Shown here piece by piece: positions 1 through 9,201 of a stretch of 20,901 nucleotides of DNA. The notes under the pieces were generated by a model. It was not told where the DNA came from. It did not search any database and worked only from the letters and a program-made list of their open reading frames with translations. This DNA comes from a virus, in the IMG/VR virus record IMGVR_UViG_3300007735_000460, positions 1 to 20,901 of that record; one strand, given 5' to 3'. Every line of letters starts with the position of its first letter. Position 1 is the first letter of the stretch. A program made the translations under genes and the position numbers.

Positions 1-26
1 CGTTTGTGTCAGCGATCTACACATGA
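1..26 (+). CDS. possible 3' end of an upstream gene (partial)
   Basis: In the third forward frame the window opens with codons reading FVSAIYT and a TGA stop at 24-26. The next gene starts 36 bases later with its own ribosome-binding site. Genes in this operon are otherwise almost contiguous, so a gene ending here is plausible. Only seven residues are visible and no function can be assigned. The second frame, which stops near base 72 inside the next gene, is an alternative. Low confidence. Confidence 0.25.
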
Positions 27-62
27 TACGATTTACCCAATTCTCCCCTGCAAGGAACCATT

Positions 63-2417
63 ATGGCAACTAGTCCACAAGGCATCATGGCGCTCCCACA
101 AGAAGCCCAACAAGCCGCTCCCCAACTTAGTATTGATGATTCCTATGACGCGGTCCGTGGGGGCTTGAGCGATGCCAGCCCTGAAGCATCGGCACAAGTA
201 CAAGAGTCCCTTAATCAACTTCTCCCTGCTTTAGATCAGATTAGTGATGAGGACTTGGATACGCTTATTCAAATTGTGCAGTACATGCATGACCACGAAG
301 AAGAGTATGCCAGTGCTGTATCCCAATTAGTGCAGGCAGGCATCGTACAAGACGGCACGTTCCCTCCTGAATACGACCCTGAATTCATCGCTACTTTAGG
401 TATGGTCTTGTTGGAGGCCAAACGCCAGCGCTCACAAGCCGCTCCTGAGCAGGCAATGCCTGAGCCTCCTATGCAGTTGGCTGCCGGTGGTATTGCAGAA
501 GCCGCACGCATGCTGGCAGGGCAAGGCCGTGGTGGTGACACCATGTTGGCACACATCAACAAAGATGAAGCCAAATTACTCAAAAGATACGGCGGTTCTG
601 GGACCATCAACCCAAAGACAGGATTACGTGAGTTCTGGAGTCTTTCTGGAGCCATCAGTGACCTAGGAAAATCTGCTTCAAGTTTTGTCAACAACCCTTT
701 GGGAACAATTAAAAAGGGTGTTCAGACCATAACGGCTAGTCCAGTTGGCAGAATCTTGGCCACTGCGGCGCTTGCCGCGTTCCTCGGCCCAGCAGCAATG
801 TCCGTTTATGGTGTTGCAGGCGCGGGGCTAGGCACTGCTGCTTCTATTGGTCTTGCCTCTGGTGCGATTACCGCTTTAGGGGGAGGTAGTCTTAAGGACG
901 TTCTCCGTAGCGGCGCACAAGGCTACTTTATTGGCGCGGTTACAGGTGCTGCGGGCAGTGCAATCGGTTCTGCTACTGGTGTTACTAATGCAGCAGCACA
1001 AGCCGCTATGGGGGCCGGTGCAGCGGGAACTGCCGTAGGGGTGTTATCAGGCAAAGGCCTGAAAGCGTCTCTTACCGAAGGTCTTAAATCCGCAGCGATT
1101 GCTGGACTGACTACTGGGGCAGCTAAAGGATTTGGTGCTCAGAATCCTGCTACTCCCGGACAAACGCCTGCTGGGCAGGCTCCCGGACCTTTGACCACGG
1201 AGCAAGTCAATCAACAGATCAGTGAAATGGCTAAGGGCCAGACAGGTAACGTCAGTGGTCAGTACAACCCCGCTACTGGTAAGTTTGAAGTCCCTGTTTC
1301 TGATGCTGTGGGCAAACCCCCTATGGCTGGGGGACCGGTTACTGCTGCAGGTGGAACTACAGCCCAAAACCAAATTGATTTGAATAACCGAGTTGCAGCC
1401 ATACAGGCTCCCGCAGGCGCACCGCCTTTAAATATTGGTGATGTTGAGGCACAACCCGGTGGCTTTTATGGCCCTCCCCCTACACCTGCCCAAACAAGTA
1501 TGTTTGATCCTGTAAAAGAGTTTTATAAGAATGAGGTTTCTCCTGCTGGTATCAAAGCTCAAGGGGCAATAACTGCCAACCAAGCAGGTATGGATGCAGT
1601 TAGCAAACTGCCTGCTGGCACTCCAGAGGGCGTGAAGACCGCCGTCTATCAAAATGCCTACAACGCTGCCATGCCCGGCACCATCAGCACCTACGGTCCT
1701 ATGGTCGGCGCAGGCCTTGGCATCACTGCTCTTGCCGGTGGGTTTAAGCCAAAGACTGTGGCTCCTTCTGGCAAGGTCGACATGAGCGGCAAGGCTACGC
1801 AAGACATCATCAACGCTAACCCAAGTCGTTACATCACACAGGGATTACCCGGTGTGTCATACGACGCAAGTGGAAACATCACTGGTTCTAATGCAGGATG
1901 GACACCAAGAAGTGGGTATGGGACTACGGAAGTATCCAGCGGCTACATGCCCTACTCGCCTTCTCAGTACCAGCCTTATAATTTCATGCCGCGTTATGCA
2001 GCAGATGGTGGCTACATGCAATCGTCTCCTGCGTTTCCCGGCACGCCTTTGACTAGCTCCCGTATGCCAATGCCCATGGGCCAACAGCCTGCAGGCATAT
2101 TGCCAATGAATACATCGGGGCTACCAATGAACATGTCTAACGCTCCAATGAATTTACCCGTGGCAGGGTATGCAATGGGTGGCGCACCTGCTATGGGTAT
2201 TGCTTCTTTGGACACGGGAGGTTATCCTAGGCGTACTGGTCAAATTAGCGGTCCGGGGACCGAGACCTCTGATTCCATCCCTGCCATGCTTTCCGATGGG
2301 GAATTTGTCATGACTGCCAAGGCTGTGAAAGCGCTTGGCAAAGGCAACCGTCGAGCAGGAGCGAAGAAAATGTACGCTCTTATGCATCATCTTGAGAAAA
2401 ACGCAGCACGGGGATAA
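63..2417 (+). CDS. large phage virion structural protein, Gly/Ala-rich, with C-terminal GPGT-TSDSIPA motif
   Basis: 784 residues; the ATG at 63 follows AAGGAA at 52-57. Residues 25-125 are acidic and helical. Residues 138-190 carry the segment AAGGIAEAARMLAGQGRGGD and then a GGSGTINP-type turn. Residues 229-355 are a long Gly/Ala-rich hydrophobic stretch. About 360-725 is Pro/Gly/Met-rich and low in complexity. Residues 730-784 hold a compact tail beginning GPGTETSDSIPAMLSDGEFV and ending in a basic helix. From memory, this C-terminal motif recurs in virion or tail-associated proteins of environmental podovirus-like phages; no biochemical role is known to me. Placement directly upstream of probable ejection proteins fits an internal or tail-associated structural protein. 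It could be called a tape-measure-like protein, but coiled coil is limited. Virion role likely, exact role unknown. Confidence 0.7.
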   Translation: MATSPQGIMALPQEAQQAAPQLSIDDSYDAVRGGLSDASPEASAQVQESLNQLLPALDQISDEDLDTLIQIVQYMHDHEEEYASAVSQLVQAGIVQDGTFPPEYDPEFIATLGMVLLEAKRQRSQAAPEQAMPEPPMQLAAGGIAEAARMLAGQGRGGDTMLAHINKDEAKLLKRYGGSGTINPKTGLREFWSLSGAISDLGKSASSFVNNPLGTIKKGVQTITASPVGRILATAALAAFLGPAAMSVYGVAGAGLGTAASIGLASGAITALGGGSLKDVLRSGAQGYFIGAVTGAAGSAIGSATGVTNAAAQAAMGAGAAGTAVGVLSGKGLKASLTEGLKSAAIAGLTTGAAKGFGAQNPATPGQTPAGQAPGPLTTEQVNQQISEMAKGQTGNVSGQYNPATGKFEVPVSDAVGKPPMAGGPVTAAGGTTAQNQIDLNNRVAAIQAPAGAPPLNIGDVEAQPGGFYGPPPTPAQTSMFDPVKEFYKNEVSPAGIKAQGAITANQAGMDAVSKLPAGTPEGVKTAVYQNAYNAAMPGTISTYGPMVGAGLGITALAGGFKPKTVAPSGKVDMSGKATQDIINANPSRYITQGLPGVSYDASGNITGSNAGWTPRSGYGTTEVSSGYMPYSPSQYQPYNFMPRYAADGGYMQSSPAFPGTPLTSSRMPMPMGQQPAGILPMNTSGLPMNMSNAPMNLPVAGYAMGGAPAMGIASLDTGGYPRRTGQISGPGTETSDSIPAMLSDGEFVMTAKAVKALGKGNRRAGAKKMYALMHHLEKNAARG

Positions 2418-2419
2418 AT

Positions 2420-3370
2420 ATGGCAACCACAGGCGCAACCGCTAGTAATATTACCGAACAGTTTGTCCGCGAAGCGCCGGACATCGAAGCCTATAAATTA
2501 GGCTTAATGCAATCAGCGCAGGCGCTCAAACCGCCTTCGCTTCCCGATTACCAAGTTGCTGGCATGGCACCGCAACAGCAGGCCGCTATACAGCAGGGCC
2601 AAGCGGGTATTGGGGCATATATTCCCTACATGCAAGGTGCTGGCCAGACTTTGAACCAAGGTATTGGAACGCTTGAAGGTGCTGTAGGCCGCACACAGAA
2701 CATAGCCCAGCCTATTGGTCAACAGCAGATTCAGCAGTACATGAATCCGTTTACCAACTTGGCACTGAGCCAGCAGTTGGATGAGATGAATCGCCAAGCA
2801 CAGATGCAGCAACAGGGCTTAAATGCCCAAGCGGTTCGTGCTGGTGCTTTTGGTGGTTCGCGTGAAGGTATACAACGTGCTGAACTAGGTCGCAATCTTG
2901 CCCAGACCCAGAACCAAGCAATCGCACAAGCGATGCAACAAAACTACGGCCAAGCACTGACTACCGCTCAACAGCAACAACAAATGGGATTGGCTGCTGC
3001 CGGTCAGTTGGCGGGCATGGGCGCACAGTACGGCAACATGGGTACACAGCAAGCCGCGTTGGGCCAAACTCAACAACAGTTGGGCCAAAACGACGTCAAC
3101 TTCCTGTACAACCTTGGCGCTCAACAGCAAAAGCAACAGCAAGCAGTACTCGATGCACAGCGCGCAACATCGATGCAAAACGCTATGCAGCCCTATCAGC
3201 AGTTGGCGTTTCAATCAGATATTTACAAAGGTGCGCCCTCTACACAGATGGCCATTACCCAGCAGCAAGCCGCTGCCCCAAGTCCATTCCAGCAGATTGC
3301 TGGTGTGGGTACGGGTATTTTGGGATTGGCAGGCGCTGCAAATGCCATGGGCAAAACAGGTCTATTTTAA
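2420..3370 (+). CDS. Gln-rich internal virion / DNA-transfer-like protein
   Basis: 316 residues, starting two bases after the preceding stop, with GGGGA just upstream. The protein is extraordinarily rich in Gln and Ala, with runs such as QQQQQ near residues 183-187 and QQQKQQQ near 235. It contains the segment VRAGAFGGSREGIQRAE around 140-155, which I recall as recurring in phage virion proteins of this type. It ends in a Gly/Ala-rich hydrophobic stretch (about 290-312) that could insert in a membrane. Position and size resemble the smallest member of the podovirus ejection set (T7 gp14-like), but this is inferred from order and composition and not from a recognised domain. The coding sequence is full of CAG/CAA codons. 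A virion protein is likely; the specific ejection role is tentative. Confidence 0.6.
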   Translation: MATTGATASNITEQFVREAPDIEAYKLGLMQSAQALKPPSLPDYQVAGMAPQQQAAIQQGQAGIGAYIPYMQGAGQTLNQGIGTLEGAVGRTQNIAQPIGQQQIQQYMNPFTNLALSQQLDEMNRQAQMQQQGLNAQAVRAGAFGGSREGIQRAELGRNLAQTQNQAIAQAMQQNYGQALTTAQQQQQMGLAAAGQLAGMGAQYGNMGTQQAALGQTQQQLGQNDVNFLYNLGAQQQKQQQAVLDAQRATSMQNAMQPYQQLAFQSDIYKGAPSTQMAITQQQAAAPSPFQQIAGVGTGILGLAGAANAMGKTGLF

Positions 3371-3376
3371 GGAAGC

Positions 3377-5770
3377 ATGATGCAAGACGAAGCTCTCAAA
3401 CGTGCCATGTTCACTAAGCCTATGATGAAGGCTACCCGCAACTCTGGCATCATGGCTGGATTCGAAGACAACATGGAAGATATGCAACCAGAGGAGCCAG
3501 AAGAGCAGATGTCTCCTATGGCCCGCACGCCTCAAAATCCAGAGATTTTGATGAATACTTTGCGGGGCGACATGCGCTCAGTTGACGCACGTGTACAAGA
3601 GCTTGCACAAATGGTCGGGGACCAAGCAGCACAGGAAACGCCTCCAGAAGTATTGGCGTTGCTACAGGCACAACTGGCCGCTCCACAGCCTCCACAAGGA
3701 GGAATTGGTGCGTTGCCGCAAGCGGCTGCAATTCCTGCTCCCGGCGCTGGAATGCCACCCGCCCCACCTCAAGGAGCTGGGCCGCAGGCACCAGTGGGTG
3801 CTCCCCCTTTTCCGCAGGGGGCATCAGCCCCCCAACAATATAGCCACGGCGGTGCAGTAGAGCCACCAACCCCAGATGGCATGCCTCCGATGCATGCTTT
3901 CTTGGGTTCTATCGTCACCCCCATGGCGCGCTATGCGCAGATGGGCGCTGATAAAGCCGCGATGCTTGGTCAAGAAGCCAACATTGTTGGTGGACGGCTC
4001 ATGTCTCAGGGTTTTCCCCAACAGTTCCCTGCCATCATAGAAAACATGCGCGGCCCCGGTGGTCGTTTTATTGCTGAACAAAGCCTCAAATATCCAACCT
4101 TGACCCAGCATTTGGGCAATATTGGAGCCCGTGTGGCAGAGGAGTACCCTCGCGTGGCGGGGGCATTTAATACTGTGACCCAGCCTGTAGTGGCAAGCGC
4201 TGGAGCAATTGGTGCATCTATTCCTATTCTTAATAGCTTGGCACCTTCTGCTCGTTTGTCCCCAGAGGAAGAAGCAAAACGCCTAGCTATACGCGAACAG
4301 ATTCCCGGCCAACGGATCAGGGGCACCCCAGAGGAAGAGACTAATCGCCAAGCCTTGATTGATCAGGGGTTGATGACGCCTGATGGAAGACCTATACCCG
4401 TCGTTAATATGGATGAGCCTCCTCCTGTTCCATCTGGTGCGAAGAAACCTGCGGTCCCTGTTGCTTCTGCAGCAGCGGCTGAAGAAAAGACTACAGACCA
4501 ATTCATCAAGGACCAAGGTAAGACCGGAGCTGGTGCTGCCCTGACAAGCCTAATACCTGCCTCCTCTGCCAAGGGGGATGTGGAAAGCATTCGCGAGAAG
4601 TACAAGGAATACGGCCCCCTATTCAAAGAGATTTTGGGGGACAACAACGATGACATGCGCGCAAACGCTATGCTGTTGTTGGCTGATGCTGGATTTAAAT
4701 ATGCCAGCGCCCGTCCTACTGCAGGCTCAACCCCTGTGACTATTTTTGCAGAAGCGGTTGCCGACTTACCAAGAGGCGTTGCATCTCTTGTCGCACAGGC
4801 AAGAGACCGCAAAGTCAAAATCGATACTGCTGCTTTGTCTCAAGCCATTACAGATGTTTCGACAGAGAAGAAGGCTCTTGCCACACTCAAGTCAGACATC
4901 ATCAAAGGCGACTACAGTCTTCTACGGGAGCAAGCCAAACAAGGTGGTGGAACGCTCGAGGACGGTGGCGCAGGATTGGTTATTGCCAAGAGTCCAAAAG
5001 GCAGTTTCATGGGGGTCTCTATTGATCCAAAGAACCCAACTGTGCAGTCTGCTGTCTCAAGCCGTTGGACACTGAGCGATGCAAATCCGTTTGTCGAGTT
5101 CCGTGGCCAAGCTCCTACAACTGTGGAAACAGATAAGCAAGAAAGAACCAAGCTCACCGGAACATTGCGTTCTTTGGACAACAGTCTGTCTACGCTTGAA
5201 GGACTCAAGGGCGAATATGCAAATGCATATGGCCCCGGAGCATGGTTCTCGGACAAGGTCAACAACTTGCTTGTTCCTGTTTTGCCTTCTGCTGTTGTGC
5301 GTCCGGATGTCAACTTAGTGGATACAAAAACTCGTATCAATACAGGCCTGAACTCCATCATCAAGAACATCGCTTCTGCTAATGACAGTGGCCGTGTTGC
5401 GGTGCAGGAGCAAGAATGGGCTAAGAAAACAGCCGCAGATATTGAGAACCCAACAGCGTTCTTTCAAGACAAAGAATTGGCTGCCAAGCAGTTCAACAGT
5501 ATGGAGACCATGTTGCGTAATGCACGTCAACAAGTCCTCACCCAGTTGGGCTATGAAGGCGACGACTATGTCATGCGCACGCCCAATACAGGAACGAAGA
5601 GTGATCCCTTTATCATTCCTACTGATCCAAAAGCCCAGTCTCAAATGTTCAACTTCCTTGGCGGTACGATTGGCCGAATACAGAACCCATCAGCAACGGT
5701 ATACCTGAAATGGCCTAATAATCCACCGCAAGCGTTCAATCCCGGACAATTGAAAGAACTGGTGAAATGA
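3377..5770 (+). CDS. large internal virion protein (T7 gp15-like position)
   Basis: 797 residues; the ATG at 3377 follows GGAAG six bases after the upstream stop. Residues 1-100 are acidic and Met-rich and include the helical segment VQELAQMVGDQAAQETPPEV (about 73-92). About 102-170 is a Pro/Gly/Gln linker ending in QYSHGGA. About 255-290 is a hydrophobic Ala/Ile-rich segment that could be membrane-active. The remaining 500 residues are mostly helical with no enzyme motif I recognise. The stop overlaps the next start (ATGA, 5767-5770), so synthesis of the 797- and 1141-residue proteins is probably coupled, as expected for partners in one complex. Size matches the middle member of the podovirus ejection proteins. 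No sequence-level homology to T7 is claimed. Confidence 0.6.
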   Translation: MMQDEALKRAMFTKPMMKATRNSGIMAGFEDNMEDMQPEEPEEQMSPMARTPQNPEILMNTLRGDMRSVDARVQELAQMVGDQAAQETPPEVLALLQAQLAAPQPPQGGIGALPQAAAIPAPGAGMPPAPPQGAGPQAPVGAPPFPQGASAPQQYSHGGAVEPPTPDGMPPMHAFLGSIVTPMARYAQMGADKAAMLGQEANIVGGRLMSQGFPQQFPAIIENMRGPGGRFIAEQSLKYPTLTQHLGNIGARVAEEYPRVAGAFNTVTQPVVASAGAIGASIPILNSLAPSARLSPEEEAKRLAIREQIPGQRIRGTPEEETNRQALIDQGLMTPDGRPIPVVNMDEPPPVPSGAKKPAVPVASAAAAEEKTTDQFIKDQGKTGAGAALTSLIPASSAKGDVESIREKYKEYGPLFKEILGDNNDDMRANAMLLLADAGFKYASARPTAGSTPVTIFAEAVADLPRGVASLVAQARDRKVKIDTAALSQAITDVSTEKKALATLKSDIIKGDYSLLREQAKQGGGTLEDGGAGLVIAKSPKGSFMGVSIDPKNPTVQSAVSSRWTLSDANPFVEFRGQAPTTVETDKQERTKLTGTLRSLDNSLSTLEGLKGEYANAYGPGAWFSDKVNNLLVPVLPSAVVRPDVNLVDTKTRINTGLNSIIKNIASANDSGRVAVQEQEWAKKTAADIENPTAFFQDKELAAKQFNSMETMLRNARQQVLTQLGYEGDDYVMRTPNTGTKSDPFIIPTDPKAQSQMFNFLGGTIGRIQNPSATVYLKWPNNPPQAFNPGQLKELVK

Positions 5771-8700
5771 CAACTCTTACCAATGCCAACGGAGACGTAG
5801 TTGATCTAACTACTGGCGAGATAGTAGGACGTGCGCAAGGCGCGCCTACTGCTGTTGCAGACCCCCGCAAGAACACCGGAGCTCCGGATCAGATTGTTTC
5901 AAACCCGTTGATGGGCTTGTTGCAAAACACAACTTGGGGTTTTAACTCTGCTTTGTTTGCATTACCAGACGCACTTGTTACACAAATTGGCAAGCAAATC
6001 TTTCGTCAAAAGCCAGAAGAAACTGTCACGCTCACTAAGCTCTTTAACTCTGGCGAAGTTGCTCCACGCAACGTGGAAGAGCGCTATGCACGTGCTGCTG
6101 GTGAAGGACTAGGGGGCACACTTCCCTTTACTGGAGTCTTGGCTGCTGCTGCCCGTGCTCGTCCCATGGTCATGGCTGCTCAACCCAGCGCAGGGATTAT
6201 TAAAGGCATCGCAAATGATGCCATTCAGATGGTGCAGAAAGCACCGATGAAAGCCGCCGCATTAGATATGGCTTTTGGTGTTGGATACGAAGGCCTTAAA
6301 CAAGCGGTTGAAGAAAACGTAAGCGATCAAAATCAATACAAACCACTGCTCAAGGAACTCCTGCCTGCAGCTACTTTTGTAGGGTTGCCTTTGGCTGCAG
6401 CCACATTGAGTCCAGCTGCCTTGGCTGTACGCGGTGGAAAAGAACTACAAAACAAACTTGTCAACAATCTTGGTGAGGTTGGACAAGAAGTCTTGGCCCA
6501 AGAAACAGGATTGTTTAAGCTCCCCGGCATCCGAATTGTTCCGTCTATTTTGATTGGGCGCGCAGAGAAAAAACTCAGCAGCGTATTTGCAGACATTCAG
6601 AAGAACCCAGAGGCACTGAAGGCTTTGGATGAACTCAACACTATTTTGGCTAATCCAGAGGTTGAGAAACTTGGATTCCAGTTTGGTGTTGCGGAACGCT
6701 ACATGGACCCTGCGTTGTTACAGAAGCAAGCAGAAACGCTTCAAGGCATGTCCCCCAAGGACCTCGCGCCTTTCCGCAAACAGTATGCTGAAAACCAAGC
6801 CAAACTGGAACAACTGTTCTCTACGTTTTCTCCTGATTCCCGTAAGACCGTGGAAGATGCCTTCCGTGCCGCGCAACAGCAACGCCAAGCATTCTTCGAT
6901 GATTTACTGTCTCAGCGCCAGAATCTGACAGATTCGGAAAAAGCCTTCTTGTCTCAGCGCCTTGGCCCTCAAAACCCTGATCAGATTAACGATGAACTGC
7001 GTGGTGTCTTGATGTCCGGCATGGAGATGGACGCCAACATGCGTCAAAACATCTTGCAACGCATGGGCCTCAAACAAGCCACTGCCCCTGATGGCACACC
7101 AATGCCTACCCGTGAAGGGGGCAAATCTTTGTTTCCCTCAAGGGACATGGAAGCTGCAGCCACTGCACTGATTGCCAAATACACGCCTGAGCGCCCCTCT
7201 ATGCGCGTGACAGTGCCTGAGCCAGTGCAACTACTTGAGAGGTTTATTAAAACCCAGCAAGCCGCACGCGACAAAATGGAACAAGCAATGACACAGCAAT
7301 TGCTTTCCCATCAAATGGATGAGCAGTTGGCCGAGTCCAAAGTATTCCAAAGCATTCAGCTTGCTGATAAACAGGGGCTGACTGGCAGTGGGGTAGGCGA
7401 AAAGCAATTACGCAAGACCGCTGATTTGTTTATTAAACGTGCCCGCGATCCAAACTCCTTGACTAAGGCAGAGAAGAAAGTTATTCAAGACGAATTGAGT
7501 TTTGGTAAAGAACTTCCTGACGGCACGATTGAGATGAATTTGGGGCGAGGTGACATCCTGCGCTTCAATCCCAAGCAGATTGTGGACGACGCTGCTCGTA
7601 TTGCTCAAGCCAACACAGGCATCGATATCAATGTCCCTGAGGCCTTGGACTACCTAAACTCTGCCCAGCGCTTCCGGAACGACTCCCTTGGCCGCTACAA
7701 CGCCGTCATGATGAAAGGCCGCACCCGTTTGACCGATGCTCAACGCATCATTGATACAGGCAACTCTGTGTTCAAGGACGTTGAGAAATTGATCATGGAC
7801 CACGTGCCAAAGATCAAGCAAGAGTATCAAGGCATGAAAATGATCCTTGATGACTACAAGGCTGGATACGAGCAGAGCCTGCCCTTGCTGATGACACAAA
7901 AGACCCGTGGCGGTCAAGAATACTATTTGCCCAACGAAGACCTGATGGCCACAGCATTTAAGAATGCTGATCGCTTAAAGCAACTCCAGATCACTATCGG
8001 CAACAACACACAGGGCAAAGAACTGTTGGAAAAAGGCGCAGTGGATTGGATTCGCAGCAAACCTATTTTCACCAATGATGGCTTGATTGACGCGACCAAA
8101 CTGCGCCGTGTCATGGACCAGAACAAGAACATCATGGAGGCCCTGCCTGCCAGCGTTCGCTTGAAGATTGAGGACGAAGCCAAGTTTGCAGACGATATTG
8201 CTAGACGCATGGCAGAGCTCGACCAGCGTCGTATCCAAGCCAAGGATGCAGAGCTCGACAACCTCCTGACTAAGTCTGCACGTGCAGATGCAAGCCCCAA
8301 ACAGACATTGGAGAAGGCGATCAAGGACCCTGCCACTATGCGCAGTCTGGTCAATGAGATGAGTAAGGACCCAGAGAATCTGGCCGCCTTGCGTCGTTCT
8401 GTCTACGACTTGGCTACCGAAGGGGCTGCTAAAGGTGGGGCGTTGGAAACCTTCTTGCGCAACAACGAGAAGTCCATGAAGGTCTTGTATGGTGGCACAG
8501 GCCATTATGACAATCTACTTCAGTTGGCCAATATGCAACGACGCGTCAACGCGTTTGCTGATGTCACTGGACAAGTTCCTGCCTTTGATACGTTAGACCA
8601 GCAACTGCAAAGTTTGTTTGGTGTCAGCATTCCTTACTTGACCACCAGTATCCGTAACGTGGCCATGCGCAATGTCTCCAAGGAAACCATGATGGTGACC

Positions 8701-9192
8701 TTGGGTACCCGTTTGCTCAATGCCAAGGAAGCCAAAGTGTTTGAGCGCATGTTCACCAAAGCCTTGGAAGACCCCAAGTTTGCACAGAAGATGACTAGTT
8801 TGAACACCCCTGCTGCAGCGGCGGCCGTGGCTAAGGAGATGCAGAACTTTGGTATGTCTCCTAGGCGTTTGGCTGAAGTATTGACAGGACCCGCGGCATC
8901 CCGTGGAGCTGTGCTCGAGGCACAGGATTTAGCCCAACAAGGCAATCCGCCCGTCCCTGTTTCTACCAATGTTTCACGTGGAACATCTGCCGCACAAATG
9001 CTCAAGGCCCAGCCTACAGCGCCAGCAACCCGTGGTACAAACTTCAACCCACGTATGCCAACGACGCCACAGGTCACTCCCGGCCAGCAGCAGATACCTC
9101 TGATGTACCCTGCCATGTTCCCAAATGACCCAATCAGCGCGCTGCTGCAACAACGTCAGGCGCAGGTACAACCACGGCCCCCGGGCATGTAA
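5767..9192 (+). CDS. very large internal virion protein (T7 gp16-like position)
   Basis: 1141 residues, starting inside the ATGA overlap with the preceding gene. The N-terminal 80 residues are soluble-looking. About 112-140 and 195-222 are Gly/Ala-rich hydrophobic segments. From about 270 to 930 the protein is almost entirely charged, Gln-rich helix (coiled-coil-like), and the last 90 residues are Pro/Gln/Arg-rich and probably disordered. I see no lytic transglycosylase motif such as the one in T7 gp16, so if it ejects with DNA the murein-cutting activity must lie elsewhere. It is the largest gene of the window and sits last in the ejection-like series, as gp16 does. A virion protein is well supported by context; the ejection function is inferred. 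Confidence 0.6.
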   Translation: MTTLTNANGDVVDLTTGEIVGRAQGAPTAVADPRKNTGAPDQIVSNPLMGLLQNTTWGFNSALFALPDALVTQIGKQIFRQKPEETVTLTKLFNSGEVAPRNVEERYARAAGEGLGGTLPFTGVLAAAARARPMVMAAQPSAGIIKGIANDAIQMVQKAPMKAAALDMAFGVGYEGLKQAVEENVSDQNQYKPLLKELLPAATFVGLPLAAATLSPAALAVRGGKELQNKLVNNLGEVGQEVLAQETGLFKLPGIRIVPSILIGRAEKKLSSVFADIQKNPEALKALDELNTILANPEVEKLGFQFGVAERYMDPALLQKQAETLQGMSPKDLAPFRKQYAENQAKLEQLFSTFSPDSRKTVEDAFRAAQQQRQAFFDDLLSQRQNLTDSEKAFLSQRLGPQNPDQINDELRGVLMSGMEMDANMRQNILQRMGLKQATAPDGTPMPTREGGKSLFPSRDMEAAATALIAKYTPERPSMRVTVPEPVQLLERFIKTQQAARDKMEQAMTQQLLSHQMDEQLAESKVFQSIQLADKQGLTGSGVGEKQLRKTADLFIKRARDPNSLTKAEKKVIQDELSFGKELPDGTIEMNLGRGDILRFNPKQIVDDAARIAQANTGIDINVPEALDYLNSAQRFRNDSLGRYNAVMMKGRTRLTDAQRIIDTGNSVFKDVEKLIMDHVPKIKQEYQGMKMILDDYKAGYEQSLPLLMTQKTRGGQEYYLPNEDLMATAFKNADRLKQLQITIGNNTQGKELLEKGAVDWIRSKPIFTNDGLIDATKLRRVMDQNKNIMEALPASVRLKIEDEAKFADDIARRMAELDQRRIQAKDAELDNLLTKSARADASPKQTLEKAIKDPATMRSLVNEMSKDPENLAALRRSVYDLATEGAAKGGALETFLRNNEKSMKVLYGGTGHYDNLLQLANMQRRVNAFADVTGQVPAFDTLDQQLQSLFGVSIPYLTTSIRNVAMRNVSKETMMVTLGTRLLNAKEAKVFERMFTKALEDPKFAQKMTSLNTPAAAAAVAKEMQNFGMSPRRLAEVLTGPAASRGAVLEAQDLAQQGNPPVPVSTNVSRGTSAAQMLKAQPTAPATRGTNFNPRMPTTPQVTPGQQQIPLMYPAMFPNDPISALLQQRQAQVQPRPPGM

Positions 9193-9201
9193 GGAATAGA
9201 A

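Noticed and set aside
1-168. Open first forward frame across the start of the window
   Set aside because: It overlaps the well-supported 784-aa gene, which has its own ribosome site; the frame has no recognisable protein character.
2085-2165. Repeated PMN units in the 784-aa protein as a true tandem repeat
   Set aside because: Only about three short, irregular units in a Met/Pro-rich low-complexity region; not a consistent period at DNA level.
4363-5370. Antisense frames of about 150 codons within the 797-aa gene
   Set aside because: Shadows of the + strand gene; Ser/Leu/Pro-rich with no motif and no upstream start signals.
7923-8505. Antisense frames of 143 and 176 codons within the 1141-aa gene
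   Set aside because: Composition typical of the complement of a helical coding region, no ribosome site or partner genes; the + strand frame is continuous for 3.4 kb.
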